Assembly (NCBI RefSeq): GCF_030272615.1
Contig: NC_081409.1
Coordinates: 874,378,594 to 874,442,593 of the forward strand
DNA length: 64,000 bases
Direction: 5' to 3'
From: Cryptomeria japonica
Lineage: Eukaryota; Streptophyta; Pinopsida; Cupressales; Cupressaceae
Under the pieces are notes generated by a model that ran no database searches, was not told the DNA's origin, and was given only the letters and a program-made list of their open reading frames with translations. Shown in pieces: positions 55,601-64,000 of this stretch. The position numbers and the translations under genes are program-made. The first letter of the stretch is position 1, and each line of letters starts with the position of its first letter.

Positions 55601-57104
55601 ACTATGTTTGTTCTGTTTGCTCTATTTTTGGCCTTGTTGGATTTTTTAAAATACTTGTTTGATTTTTGATGGATGATTTTCTGAAAAATACAAATTGCAA
55701 ACACAACATGAAAGAGACAACCAATTTTTCCTATTCTAAACAAATAGTGTATGTTCTGCGAGGATGTGTTCAAATCCCCAATGTTTTCACAAGTTTGAAT
55801 ACAAAGAAGACAAATCAGACAAACTCTTTATTCAAGGGTCATCAACAATATCATAGCCCACTAGTCTCGATACTCCATTAGTTCAAACAGTCGTGTCACC
55901 ACCTAGGGGGCACCCATTTTTTTGCCTTTTGCCAAAAATTAACTCAAAGTGAATTGCTTCACAATTGAGTAGCTATCTTGGGAGATATATGGTGAGTAAT
56001 CTTGGGGCGATTCTTCCCCACCCTTTCACTATGATATTGAGGATGTTTGGATACTGACTTGGCTCAAGGTTTCTATTGTTAAAGTTAGTAATCAGGCTTT
56101 TGTTTGGTTTTCAGTGATAAACTCCCTGGAGAGGCTTCCCAACCTTTAGAACAAAGGCTTTACGTATCTTAAAGATAATGGGGGAAGGATAATCACTGAG
56201 AAAAACCATTGAAGGGACTTTCGTCATCCTCCACTTTTAATTATAGTGGGTTGGAACACTTGGCGATAAAGTCATTTCCCACTTAGGTCGTTCCCCTCGC
56301 ATTGACCATTTAAATGACACTCTAAGAGCAACTTGGGAGGGCATGCCTACTAAAGGATGTAAATGCTTGAATTAAAGAAAGATTAAGAGTGGTTTGGATT
56401 TTTGATCACTCATTTAAGGGGAGAGCATATACCTTCCACTTTTGAGACAAGGCACAAAATAGTTCTTTATAGCCTTTAATTCAGTGATTTTATAACTTGT
56501 ATTAGGAGATGTTTCTCCAAAAAGGCATGGTGTTCTTTTTAATTTTCAAATCAATGATTTTTTTTTATTTAAGTAAAGAAACCCTGGTCAACAAAGCAAA
56601 TTTTTGATATGGTCAACAAAATAAATTCGATAAGGGAAGGATTTCCCTCTTTGGCTTTATCTAGAATTTGGAAGTGAGGTTTTTTAACTTGTGCAAAAAA
56701 ATGAAGTGGATCCTTTTAAACACCAAAGGATGGTGAGGTTTGTTTTATACTTTACAAAAATAAAGTTTTATTTTGTTCTTTTTAAATCCCAAAATGAATT
56801 GTTTTCTCCATGTGAAAGCAAGATTAATGTTTTTTTTTTTTGGTGTTCTTTTTAAATAACCCAAAAGGAAAATGAGTTCATTTTTACTAATAAAAAAAAA
56901 TTCAAATAACTAACTTAGCAAAGTTAGAAACAATAAAACTTATCAAATGCCTAAAATAGTAAAAAAAAAATCTTCCAATCCTGCAAAACAAGGGTTAGTG
57001 ACTTGCAATCAAAACACTAGTTAGCAAAAAAAAGAGTTTCCAAGGTGGACTTCTACAAGTCTTAAGTTCCCATCTTGGTTATAGATGTTTTTTTCTCTGT
57101 ATCT
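55601..57104. other. G2 leader between arrays
   Basis: No gene. 55870-56350 holds a block similar to the G1 leader (GTCGTGTCACCACCTAGG; TTATAGTGGGTTGGAACACT). 56540-56960 is A/T-homopolymer rich. Confidence 0.5.
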
Positions 57105-57345
57105 GCTATGCGCTAATCTACAGACCCTATGAGCTAAGAGAAGACCCAGATGCGCTACGCTATTGTATGGATGTGCCGAACTGATGCTTCAAAGCGTTGA
57201 TGCTTATCAGGAATCAACATAAGTGTTATACGCTAAGGTTACTACGAAATGCATTAAGTTTTGGGTCCAATGTGCTAAACAGTACTTCGGATGTGCTAAC
57301 AAACAACCCGGATGCGCTAAAGGAAGGCATCGACATGCTAATTCA
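57105..57345. repeat. 21-bp repeat array (leader array 2 of G2)
   Basis: Eleven units, spacing 21, cores such as CTATGCGCTAATC, AGATGCGCTACG and GGATGTGCTAAC. Located 60 bases before the primer site, as array 3 is in G1. Confidence 0.88.
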
Positions 57346-57400
57346 GCTTTTCCACATACCTACAATGGTAGTCCTACATCAAAAATGATTTGATAGATGG

Positions 57401-57425
57401 GGTTAGGTCCCACGGTGGGCTCTAG
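57401..57425 (-). promoter_or_regulatory. Primer binding site region of G2
   Basis: Minus strand AGAGCCCACCGTGGGACC shortly after the LTR end, sharing CCCACC and the GGG part with the G1 primer site (TTGGCACCCACCATTGGGC); the first bases are mutated. Confidence 0.65.
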
Positions 57426-57428
57426 AAA

Positions 57429-58846
57429 TGTGGGCAGGAAAAGTGGTGTGATAAAATTGAAAATACGAATTTAGGACTAGTCCACACACCAACAAGACTC
57501 TTGGTGCAAGTTATGGATTTATATGGAATAACTCAACTTCCCAAGAGATGTTCCATTATTCTCTATCTCACAAGACCCCTCAAGCCAATGCCTTTTCTCT
57601 TAGATCACTAAGCAAAGTGACCTAGGGATGACAATCATGAGAATGAGGGATGTTTGATCAATCATAACATGAATGCAATCCTAAATATATATTAACAAAT
57701 GTGAATTAAACTAACATGTATATGCTGATAAGATGAAAGGATTAGTAAAAGAACTATGCTAACATGATACACTAGCTTAATATGATTATTATGATAATGG
57801 AAATAATTATAATTTACTAGTTTAGATGATTTTTATTCAAAGAGAGACTCAATGCTTTATAAAAATGTGTATAGATTAGATGCATGAAACTTGGATGATA
57901 AAAATGGAGAAATGAGGGCTCTATCTATAGGAAAAATAGGGCAATGAAGGGTCAAGATTGGATAATCTTAACAAGGGCCAGGATTGAAAGCTGTCAATCC
58001 ATGTTTACAATTCTCACCAATTAAATGGTGACAATTGTAAACATAAGACTTCTTGAGAGAATATTTAAGAAGCATTAAATGCTTGAGAAGACCTCATGGT
58101 TACCTTAGGAGGTAAGGGTTAAGGTTAGGTTAGGGTTATCCAATGGATAAAGATTTTTACCCAAAGGGTAAACTCTTGTGCAAGGGTTAAAGGGATAACC
58201 ATGGTCAAAGAAATGAATGTTTGATGAGACCCTTGGGCTAGATGAGGGTTGAGTTAGAGAAAAAGTCTCTAATCATGCAAGAGGGTTGAGTTAACCATTA
58301 ATGATTTAGAAAACTTTCAAGGTTAACTTGTTGAAGACATAAAGCCTTTAATGGTTTTCAAAGACTTTGAAGGTTTGAGAAGTGACAATATTTAGAGGAT
58401 GGGTTAGGCTAAATTAGAAGTGTTTAGAAGAATCTGGGAGGGGGTTTAGAGAGGCAAGTTGGAGATGTAGGAGAATGCAAGTGGATGGAGGGTAATTTTA
58501 ATTAAAATAAATTACTTTATTCCAAGTAAAATAGATGTAAGTCGCATAAATACAAGTGGGGGATTTAAATAAATAAATTAAATTTATTTATTTGGAATGA
58601 ACAATTTAATTAAATGTAAATTTAATTAAAAGGGGAGAAAGGGGAATTAATTAAATAAAGTGATTTATTTAATTAAAGGGGTAGAAAAGACTTAGGTGAA
58701 TTTAATTAAATAAATTGAATAACTTATTTAATCAAATAGATGAATGTGGATAATTTAATTCAATTTAATTTAATTAAATAGAGGAATGAGAGTAAAATGA
58801 ATATTAAATATTCACTTAAGAAAGTGGTAATTTTTATACATCTACA
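57429..58846 (-). mobile_element. 5' LTR of G2
   Basis: 1418 bp, minus strand TGTAGATGTATAAAAATT ... CCTGCCCACA. The TATA box is mutated to TATAGATA (minus, 57922-57929), while the 3' LTR keeps TATAAATA. Confidence 0.92.
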
Positions 58847-59560
58847 AGAAAATACCTGATAAATCTAATGATACTGTTGCTTTGATTCATATTGACCTAT
58901 GTGGTCTTGCTAATACAAGAAGCTTTCAAGGAGATAGATATTTCATGTTAATCATTGATGCCTATTCTAGAATGATGCGGGTTGCTTTTCTAAGGGATAA
59001 ATATGAAGCCGCTTTGAGAAATTCAAGATCTTTAAAGCTATGGTTGAGACAGAGACAGGGATGAACATCAAGTATTTAAGATCAGATCAAGGTGGTAAAT
59101 TCACATCCAGTGAGTTTGACAACTATTGTGATAAAAATGGCATTAGGAGATAGCTATCTGCACCCTAGAGACCTCAACAAAATGTCATTGTGGAAAGAAA
59201 GAACATAACCATTTTGGATGCAGCTAGAACCATGATGATGGAAGCTAATTTGCCTCATATATACTAGAGAGACATAGTAAGTACAAGAATTTATACATTC
59301 AAAAGAGTTCATATCAAAGGAGATATTGGTAAGACACCTTATGAATTGTGGTTTGGTCATTCCCCTACTCTTAAGTATTTCAAAACTTTTGGAATTAAGT
59401 GTTATATCAAAAGAGATGATTCCATTAGACAGTTTGACCCTAGATGTGATGAAGGAATATTTCTTGGTTATTCAATTAAGATAAAAGAATATAGATGTTA
59501 TAACAAAAGATTGCAAAGAATTGTGGAGAGTGCTAATGTGAAAGTGGATGAGTAGCACAA
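58847..59560 (+). pseudogene. Copia integrase core of H (continuation)
   Basis: Plus strand IHIDLCGLANTRSFQGDRYF (first Asp), LIIDAYSRMMRVAFLRDKYE, a frameshift at about 59020, YLRSDQGGKFTSSEF (second Asp), RPQQNVIVERKN (Glu), then GKTPYELWFGHSPTLKYFKT, KRDDSIRQFDPRCDEGIFLG and RLQRIVESANVKVDE. All three acids are present but stops occur (59166, 59265). Directly continues the 31560-31592 island. Confidence 0.9.
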
Positions 59561-59839
59561 AGACCAAGCTAAATTTTATAACAGAGAACTGATAGTGAAA
59601 ATGATCATAACTGATCTGGTAATGCCTATACCAGAACAAAATATTAAACCAGTTACCCCAACATCATCATTAAACTCAACTATAACTAAAGAGAAGCACA
59701 AAGAACCTGAAAGTCAAAACACCAAGGTATGTAAGGCTAAATCATTCTAAAAATCAGATCATTGGAGACAAAAACAAGGATTTTATGACAAGAAAAATAT
59801 TGGAAAATCAAGAAGTATATTTCATTTCTTAGATTGAAT
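59561..59839 (+). pseudogene. Integrase-RT linker of H
   Basis: Plus strand spacer with TPRYVRLNHSKNQIIGDKNK-like sequence (59720-59775) and FMTRKILENQEVYFIS before RT. Stops present. Confidence 0.65.
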
Positions 59840-60563
59840 CAACATCAGTAATTGAAGCTTGTAAAGATGAATGTTGGATGAGAGCTATGTAGGATGAATT
59901 AGATGAGATAGAAAAGAACAATACTTGGACATTGGTTCCCCAGCCTAGAAATAAGAATGTCATTGGAACTAAATGGGTTTTTATAAACAAATTGAATGAG
60001 GATGGACAAGTTGTAAGAAACAAGGCTAGATTGGTTTGCAAAGGATATTCTTAGAAGGAAGTAATTGTTTATGGTGAAACTTTTGCACCAGTAGCCAGAA
60101 TTGAAGTTGTTAGGCTATTTCTTGCTTATGCAGCCTATAAGAACTACAACTAGGTCTATCAAATGGATGTTAAGTGTACATTTTTGAATGGATAACTTGA
60201 AGAGGAAGTCTTTATTGAGCAACTTGATGGATTTTTACTGACAGATGACAAAAATATGGTTTGCAAATTGAGGAAATCCCTATATGGATTAAAACAGGCT
60301 CCTATAGCTTGGTATTCAAGGTTGGATACGTATCTTTTGAAGCTTGATTTTATAAAAGGTAATGCTGACAGTAACCTATATTATAAGATCACTAATGATG
60401 ATATTCTAACTATTGAAGTATTTGTTGATGATATCATTTTTGGAGGTGAAGAAAAATTGTGCATGAAATTCTTTGATAATATGAAGAGTGAATTTGAAAT
60501 GTCTATGATTGGAGAAATAATATATTTTCTAGGTTTGCAGATTACTCAGACTGACAAAGGTAG
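59840..60563 (+). pseudogene. Copia reverse transcriptase of H, truncated
   Basis: Plus strand: [48 protein letters not shown] (first Asp), [29 protein letters not shown] (60421-60432, catalytic box intact), EFEMSMIGEIIYFLGLQI. Stops at 59890, 60054, 60152 and 60195. Sequence leaves the family after QTDKG at about 60563, where minus-strand RT of element E begins, so RNase H and the 3' LTR are missing. Confidence 0.92.
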
Positions 60564-61159
60564 TTTCAATCCATATAAAGCTTTCCTCAACCTGCAAACC
60601 ATATCTTTATCATCTATCAATGAAAATCCATCAGGCTACTCAATATATACCTCTTCCTCAAGTTCACCATTCAAAAATGCACATTTAACATCCATTTGAT
60701 AGACCTTATAGTTCTTATAAGCTGCATAGGAAAGAAATAGTCTAATAGCTTCAATTATAGCTATAGATGCAATTGTCTCACCTTAATGAATTCCTTCCAT
60801 TTGAGAATATTCTTTACAAACTGGTCTAGCCTTGTTTCTTACAACTTGATCATCCTTATTTAGTTTATTTCTGAAAACCCATTTAGTTCCAATAACATTC
60901 TTATTTTAGGTTGGGGAACTAAAGTCCAAGTCTCATTCTTCTCTAACCAATCTAATTCATCTTCCATATCCTTTAACCAATGTTTATCTTTACAAGATTC
61001 AATAATAGATGTCGGTTCAATTTGAGAAATAAGACATACCTCTTCATTTTCCAATCTTCTTCTTGTCATAACTCCCTTGTTCCTATCTCCAATGATTTGA
61101 TCTTTGGAATAATTTAATCTTACATACCTTGGTGTCTTTTGAACTTCAAGTTCTCTGCT
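60564..61159 (-). pseudogene. Copia RT N-terminal part of E
   Basis: From 61069: LENEEVCLISQIEPTS, WLKDMEDELDWLEKNETWTL, then broken frames with [14 protein letters not shown]-type, KALYGLK at 60564. Stop codons at about 60860 and 60786. The YVDD box is lost with the rest of RT. Confidence 0.85.
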
Positions 61160-61709
61160 CTAATCATCAATCACAATTGAATTTTCTGATTCTACTGGTG
61201 TAACTAACTCAGTGTCTTGTACCAGTTGAGGTTTTATCAGACCAATTATGATTACTTCCACTGTTGGTTCTTTGTCATGTGATATAGATTGATCTTTGTA
61301 TTTCTCATCCACTTTCACATTTGTGCTCTCCATAATTTTTTTCAATCTTTTGCTATAACATCTATATACTTTGCTTTGAATTGAATATCCTAGAAATATC
61401 CCTTCATCACATCGAGGATCAAACTTCCCAATTGAATCATCCCTTTTGATATAACATTTACTTCCAATTTTTTTTGAAAAATTTAACTATAGGTGTATGT
61501 CCAAACCATAATTCATAAGGGCTCTCACTGGTTTCACCTTTGATATGAACTTTGTTGAATGTGCAAAATGTTGTACTCATTGCTTCTCTCCAGTAGATGT
61601 GAGGCAATCTGGCTTCCATAATCATGGTTCTTGCTGCATCCAAAATGGTTCTATTCTTTCTTTCCACTACTCAATTCTGTTGAGGAATCCGGGGTGCAGA
61701 TAACCATCT
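61160..61709 (-). pseudogene. Copia integrase C-terminal part of E
   Basis: Minus strand: ERKNRTILDAARTMIMEARL (with the catalytic Glu), PHIYWREAMSTTFCTFNKVH, GETSESPYELWFGHTPIVKF, a frameshift at about 61475, then EGIFLGYS-type sequence and MESTNVKVDEKYKD. Ends at the CATCT duplication of the solo LTR. Confidence 0.87.
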
Positions 61710-62899
61710 TGATGAATACTAAGAGGGGGGGGGTCAATTAGTATACCAAAAAATACTGTAAACAAACTTTTAAACAATTTAGTAGATAACCGGTAAAATA
61801 GTTTTACTAATAAACCAGTTAAGATAAATGCAAACCAAATAGAAAACAAAGCATTCACCCACAAGAGCACAATCACCATAACACAAGATATTTGACATGG
61901 AAACCCAAATGGGAAAAACCACGGTGAGTAGAAACTCACAAGTAATATCTGTAGAATAGAAACCAAACCAGTTAAGGTCATACAATGTTCTTCACCAGAA
62001 TAGATCTTATTAGGAATCTAGATCTTTGTTAAGAGATAAGTACTGTTAAAGACTACCTTGTGAGAGGATTTCAAATCCACAGTTGTGAACCACCTTGTTA
62101 GAGGATTTACAAAAACTTTTCTAGGCCTACCCAGTTAAGGGTTTCAGACTTGTCAAAGATGTGAGTTATCAACAAGTGAGTGATCTAGCTAATAGCATAG
62201 TCTACTTAATTAGATCCTTGATAGCTCATTGTTAATGCATTTCAGCATTACTTCAATCTTCAATATCTCCACACTTTGTTTCTTCACACAGATCTAATCT
62301 TCTCTTCAATGGTCACACATAACCTTGTCTATCACACATCTCACATATATCTCTCATACAAACCCTAGACATGATGTCCTTATAAAGGAAACTAATTTCA
62401 TGTCAGTCCAATAGGATTAGACTACAAGTTCCTAGGTTCAGTGCATCTGGACACATTTGGTAACACGACACAAAATCACTGCCAAAGTGTCGGTGGATGA
62501 TAACTCAACACACATTACAAAAATATTGGTTGGTAACTCATCACAGAGCAATACTAGTTGGTAGCTCATACAAAGTAATATTGATTAATACAATATACCA
62601 ATTATCGGTTGTCAAAAATGAAGACTGGAAAATGTTAACTACCACTTTGTTCCTTCGTACTGCTTGTGATCTCCATACTGCTTGAGATCCTTGAACTACT
62701 TGGGGCTTTAGTCAATCTGTGTCTGGTAAACATCTTCTACAAAATATCAATAGTCTAAAGACTATTCATACAGTAATACACAATACCGGTTGGAACAATT
62801 ACCGGTTGAGCATAACTCATACATCAAGAAAGTGTGTGTTCATCATCTAAAAAGTGTGTGTCCATCAATGACAAACAAAACATCATCAAAATGCCAACA
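61710..62899 (-). mobile_element. Solo copia LTR in integrase of E
   Basis: 1190 bp, minus strand TGTTGGCATTTTGATGATG ... CTTAGTATTCATCA, flanked by perfect CATCT duplications (61705-61709 and 62900-62904). G-tract at 61724-61733. TATA box (minus TTTATAAG) at 62380-62387. Copia family of this window but a divergent U5 end. Its removal restores the integrase segment between GIRR and LSAP motifs. Confidence 0.93.
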
Positions 62900-63530
62900 C
62901 ATCTCCTAATTCCATTTGTCTCACAATAATTGTTAAATTCATGAGAAGTGAACTCACCGCCTTGATCTGATCTCAGACATTTGATTTTCAATCCAGTTTC
63001 TATTTCCAACTTTGCTTTAAAGATCTTGAATTTCTCAAAAGCTTCAGACTTATCCTTAGAAGAAAAGTCACCCACATGATTCTAGAATAATCATCAATTA
63101 TCAACATGAAATACCTATCACCCTGAAAGCTTCTAGTCCTTGTTGGACCACATAAGTCAGTGTGAATCAAATCAAGCACATCATTAGATTTATCATGTAT
63201 GCTCTTAAAATAAGTTCTAACATGTTTTCCCAATTGACATTCCTTACATACCAAATTATGAGACTTTATAATCTTAGGTATATCTCTAACTTCCTTTGTT
63301 GAACTGATCTTAAAAAGACAATCAAAATTAACATGACACAACCTCTTATGCCATAGCTAACTCTCATCAATATGAGCAATCAAACATGTCTTATTATCGG
63401 TGTTCAAGTGAAAGATATTACCTCTAGTCTAAGTATCAGTTGCAATCTCCAAACCAGTTTTGTTAATGATTTTGCATTTTCTCTCTTTAAACTAAAGTTG
63501 GAATCCCTTATCCACCAATTGACCAACACT
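62900..63530 (-). pseudogene. Copia integrase core, zinc part and pre-integrase of E
   Basis: Minus strand: CLRSDQGGEFTSHEFNNYCE (second Asp) near 62910-62990, LIIDDYSRIMWVTF and LIHTDLCGPTRTRSFQGDRY (first Asp, 63100-63170), LVCKECQLGKHVRTYFKS (63190-63260) and LCHVNFDC (63310-63341), then HIDES and FHLNTDN-type pre-integrase. A frameshift at 63060 and stops near 63356 and 63430. Confidence 0.9.
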
Positions 63531-64000
63531 TATGTTGGTTAATAGATTTGTCCTTCTTAAATACCTTTCAAAAATGACTCCAAAATGCCCAAATTGAAAG
63601 ACAAAAACAAGAACCAGCATTTGAGTCACTTGCAATGGTGAGTGCAAGTGCTCTCTGGATTTTGATATGAAGGTACAACTCCCTTCATTGGATAAAAATA
63701 TATATTTTCTAAATATGATTTTAACTAGAAAGCAATAAAGGCAATTAACATCTGTTCATAGCCATGACACATATGTGAATAGAAAATTTATAATGAAGTG
63801 AATGAAGATAAGTAAAACATAGTTTAATTACCCACACCCAAGAAAATACCCTTTCCAATAGAATCAAAATGCCTTGGACTCTGATCAAGTCTCTCTCATG
63901 CCTCAAAGGACAAGGGGGATCAGAAAACCTAGGCAAAGAGCTAAGAACATATTTATTTCCCAATACAAATTATTTCTGAAATCAAAGTTTCATAATCAAA
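63531..64000. other. Unidentified sequence at right edge
   Basis: Starts TGTTGGTTAATAG at 63533, which could be the first bases of another LTR, but the conserved U3 block of the copia LTRs is absent. No gene recognised. Confidence 0.35.

Larger units (their letters stand above)
31593..58846 (-). mobile_element. Ty3/gypsy element G2, about 27 kb, Tat/Ogre-like
   Basis: Minus-strand element with LTRs 57429-58846 (5') and 31593-33036 (3'), roughly 90-93% alike by eye. Primer site at 57401-57425 and polypurine tract at 33037. Order gag, protease, linker, RT, RNase H, second RNase H, integrase. The two RNase H domains, the Gag finger CDFHQNKGHHTNDC and the great length fit the Tat/Ogre lineage. 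No perfect duplication: AAGCG left (31587-31591) against AAGAA right (58846-58850). It holds three further insertions and an antisense PMD gene. Confidence 0.92.
20089..60563 (+). mobile_element. Ty1/copia element H, split by three large insertions
   Basis: Plus-strand copia: 5' LTR 20089-20626 and 22571-23181, primer site, gag, protease, integrase (to 24872; 31555-31592; 58847-59560), RT (59850-60563). The pieces are in correct order and orientation. At both integrase breaks the two sides meet at adjacent codons of the same protein family, which shows that B and G2 inserted into one element. Its RNase H and 3' LTR are missing: at about 60563 it is fused to element E in opposite orientation. 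Confidence 0.9.
60564..63530 (-). mobile_element. Ty1/copia fragment E, head-to-head with H
   Basis: Minus strand RT N-terminal part, integrase and pre-integrase of the copia family. Bounded left by the junction with H (no LTR, no duplication) and right at about 63530, where the LLSVGQLV-type segment ends and unrelated sequence begins. No LTR of its own in the window. Its overlapping parts differ from H, so it is a separate copy and not simply the folded-back end of H. Confidence 0.85.

Noticed and set aside
31593-58846. G2 as two separate half elements
   Set aside because: LTR pair matches, primer site and polypurine tract sit at the proper ends, gag-protease and RT-integrase are collinear with G1, and both flanks belong to the same host integrase.
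1-64000. tRNA, rRNA or host coding genes
   Set aside because: No cloverleaf, rRNA core or spliced host gene pattern was recognised; tRNA-like matches are only primer binding sites.

Overview
This is plant nuclear DNA made almost entirely of old, nested LTR retrotransposons. I find no intact host gene, tRNA, rRNA or CRISPR array. The very low gene density, stacked insertions, LTRs of 1.0-1.45 kb and a Ty3/gypsy element of about 27 kb suggest a large repeat-rich genome. A gymnosperm such as a conifer is my best guess, but the lineage is an inference. Two groups dominate. One is a Ty1/copia family (DSGCSHH-type protease, primer site TGGTAT(C/T)A, LTR U5 ending in a C-tract followed by CTCAGTTG). 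The other is a Ty3/gypsy group with two RNase H domains and a Gag of the CxFHxxxGHxTxxC type, which is a Tat/Ogre-like character set.

Layout, left part (1-20 kb). Copia element A (minus) runs off the left edge with RT, integrase, protease, gag, primer site and part of its 5' LTR (3136-3313). It abuts a 5'-truncated copia LTR in plus orientation (C1, 3314-4300). C1 is split by gypsy element G1 (minus, 4301-15391, perfect 5-bp duplication ACTAC) and resumes at 15397-15606. G1 is a deletion derivative: gag, reverse transcriptase, the first RNase H and the integrase core are missing, but its LTRs are still about 97% alike by eye. Region 15607-20088 holds one more LTR fragment and otherwise AT-rich DNA without a recognisable gene.

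Right part (20-64 kb). A plus-strand copia element (call it H) starts with its LTR at 20089 and is scattered over 40 kb. Its LTR is split by a rearranged copia piece with inverted LTR ends (D, 20627-22565). Its integrase is split first by a nearly full copia element (B, minus, 24873-31554) and, 38 bases further on, by the large gypsy element G2 (minus, 31593-58846). H integrase and RT resume at 58847 and end at about 60563, fused head-to-head to another minus-strand copia (E, 60564-63530), which itself carries a solo LTR (61710-62899, CATCT duplication).

G2 is the most informative element. In its own (minus) sense the order is: 5' LTR, primer site, a long leader with two arrays of a 21-bp repeat, gag, protease, linker, RT, RNase H, second RNase H, integrase, an antisense decayed plant mobile domain (PMD) gene, tandem repeats, a 21-bp array in the opposite orientation, polypurine tract and 3' LTR. 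Into it were inserted a solo LTR of the G1 family (50535-51483, GTAGC duplication), a 1-kb inverted-repeat DNA element (40750-41787), and an unexplained block of about 6 kb (roughly 43.75-49.9 kb). That block carries six copies of a covarying hairpin followed by a long decayed plus-strand coding region of unknown family.

How parts work together: each retrotransposon encodes its own Gag, protease, RT-RNase H and integrase, but every copy here is broken by stops, frameshifts, deletions or lost catalytic residues (protease NNG in H, RT FFND in B). G1 could only have moved by using proteins supplied by a relative.
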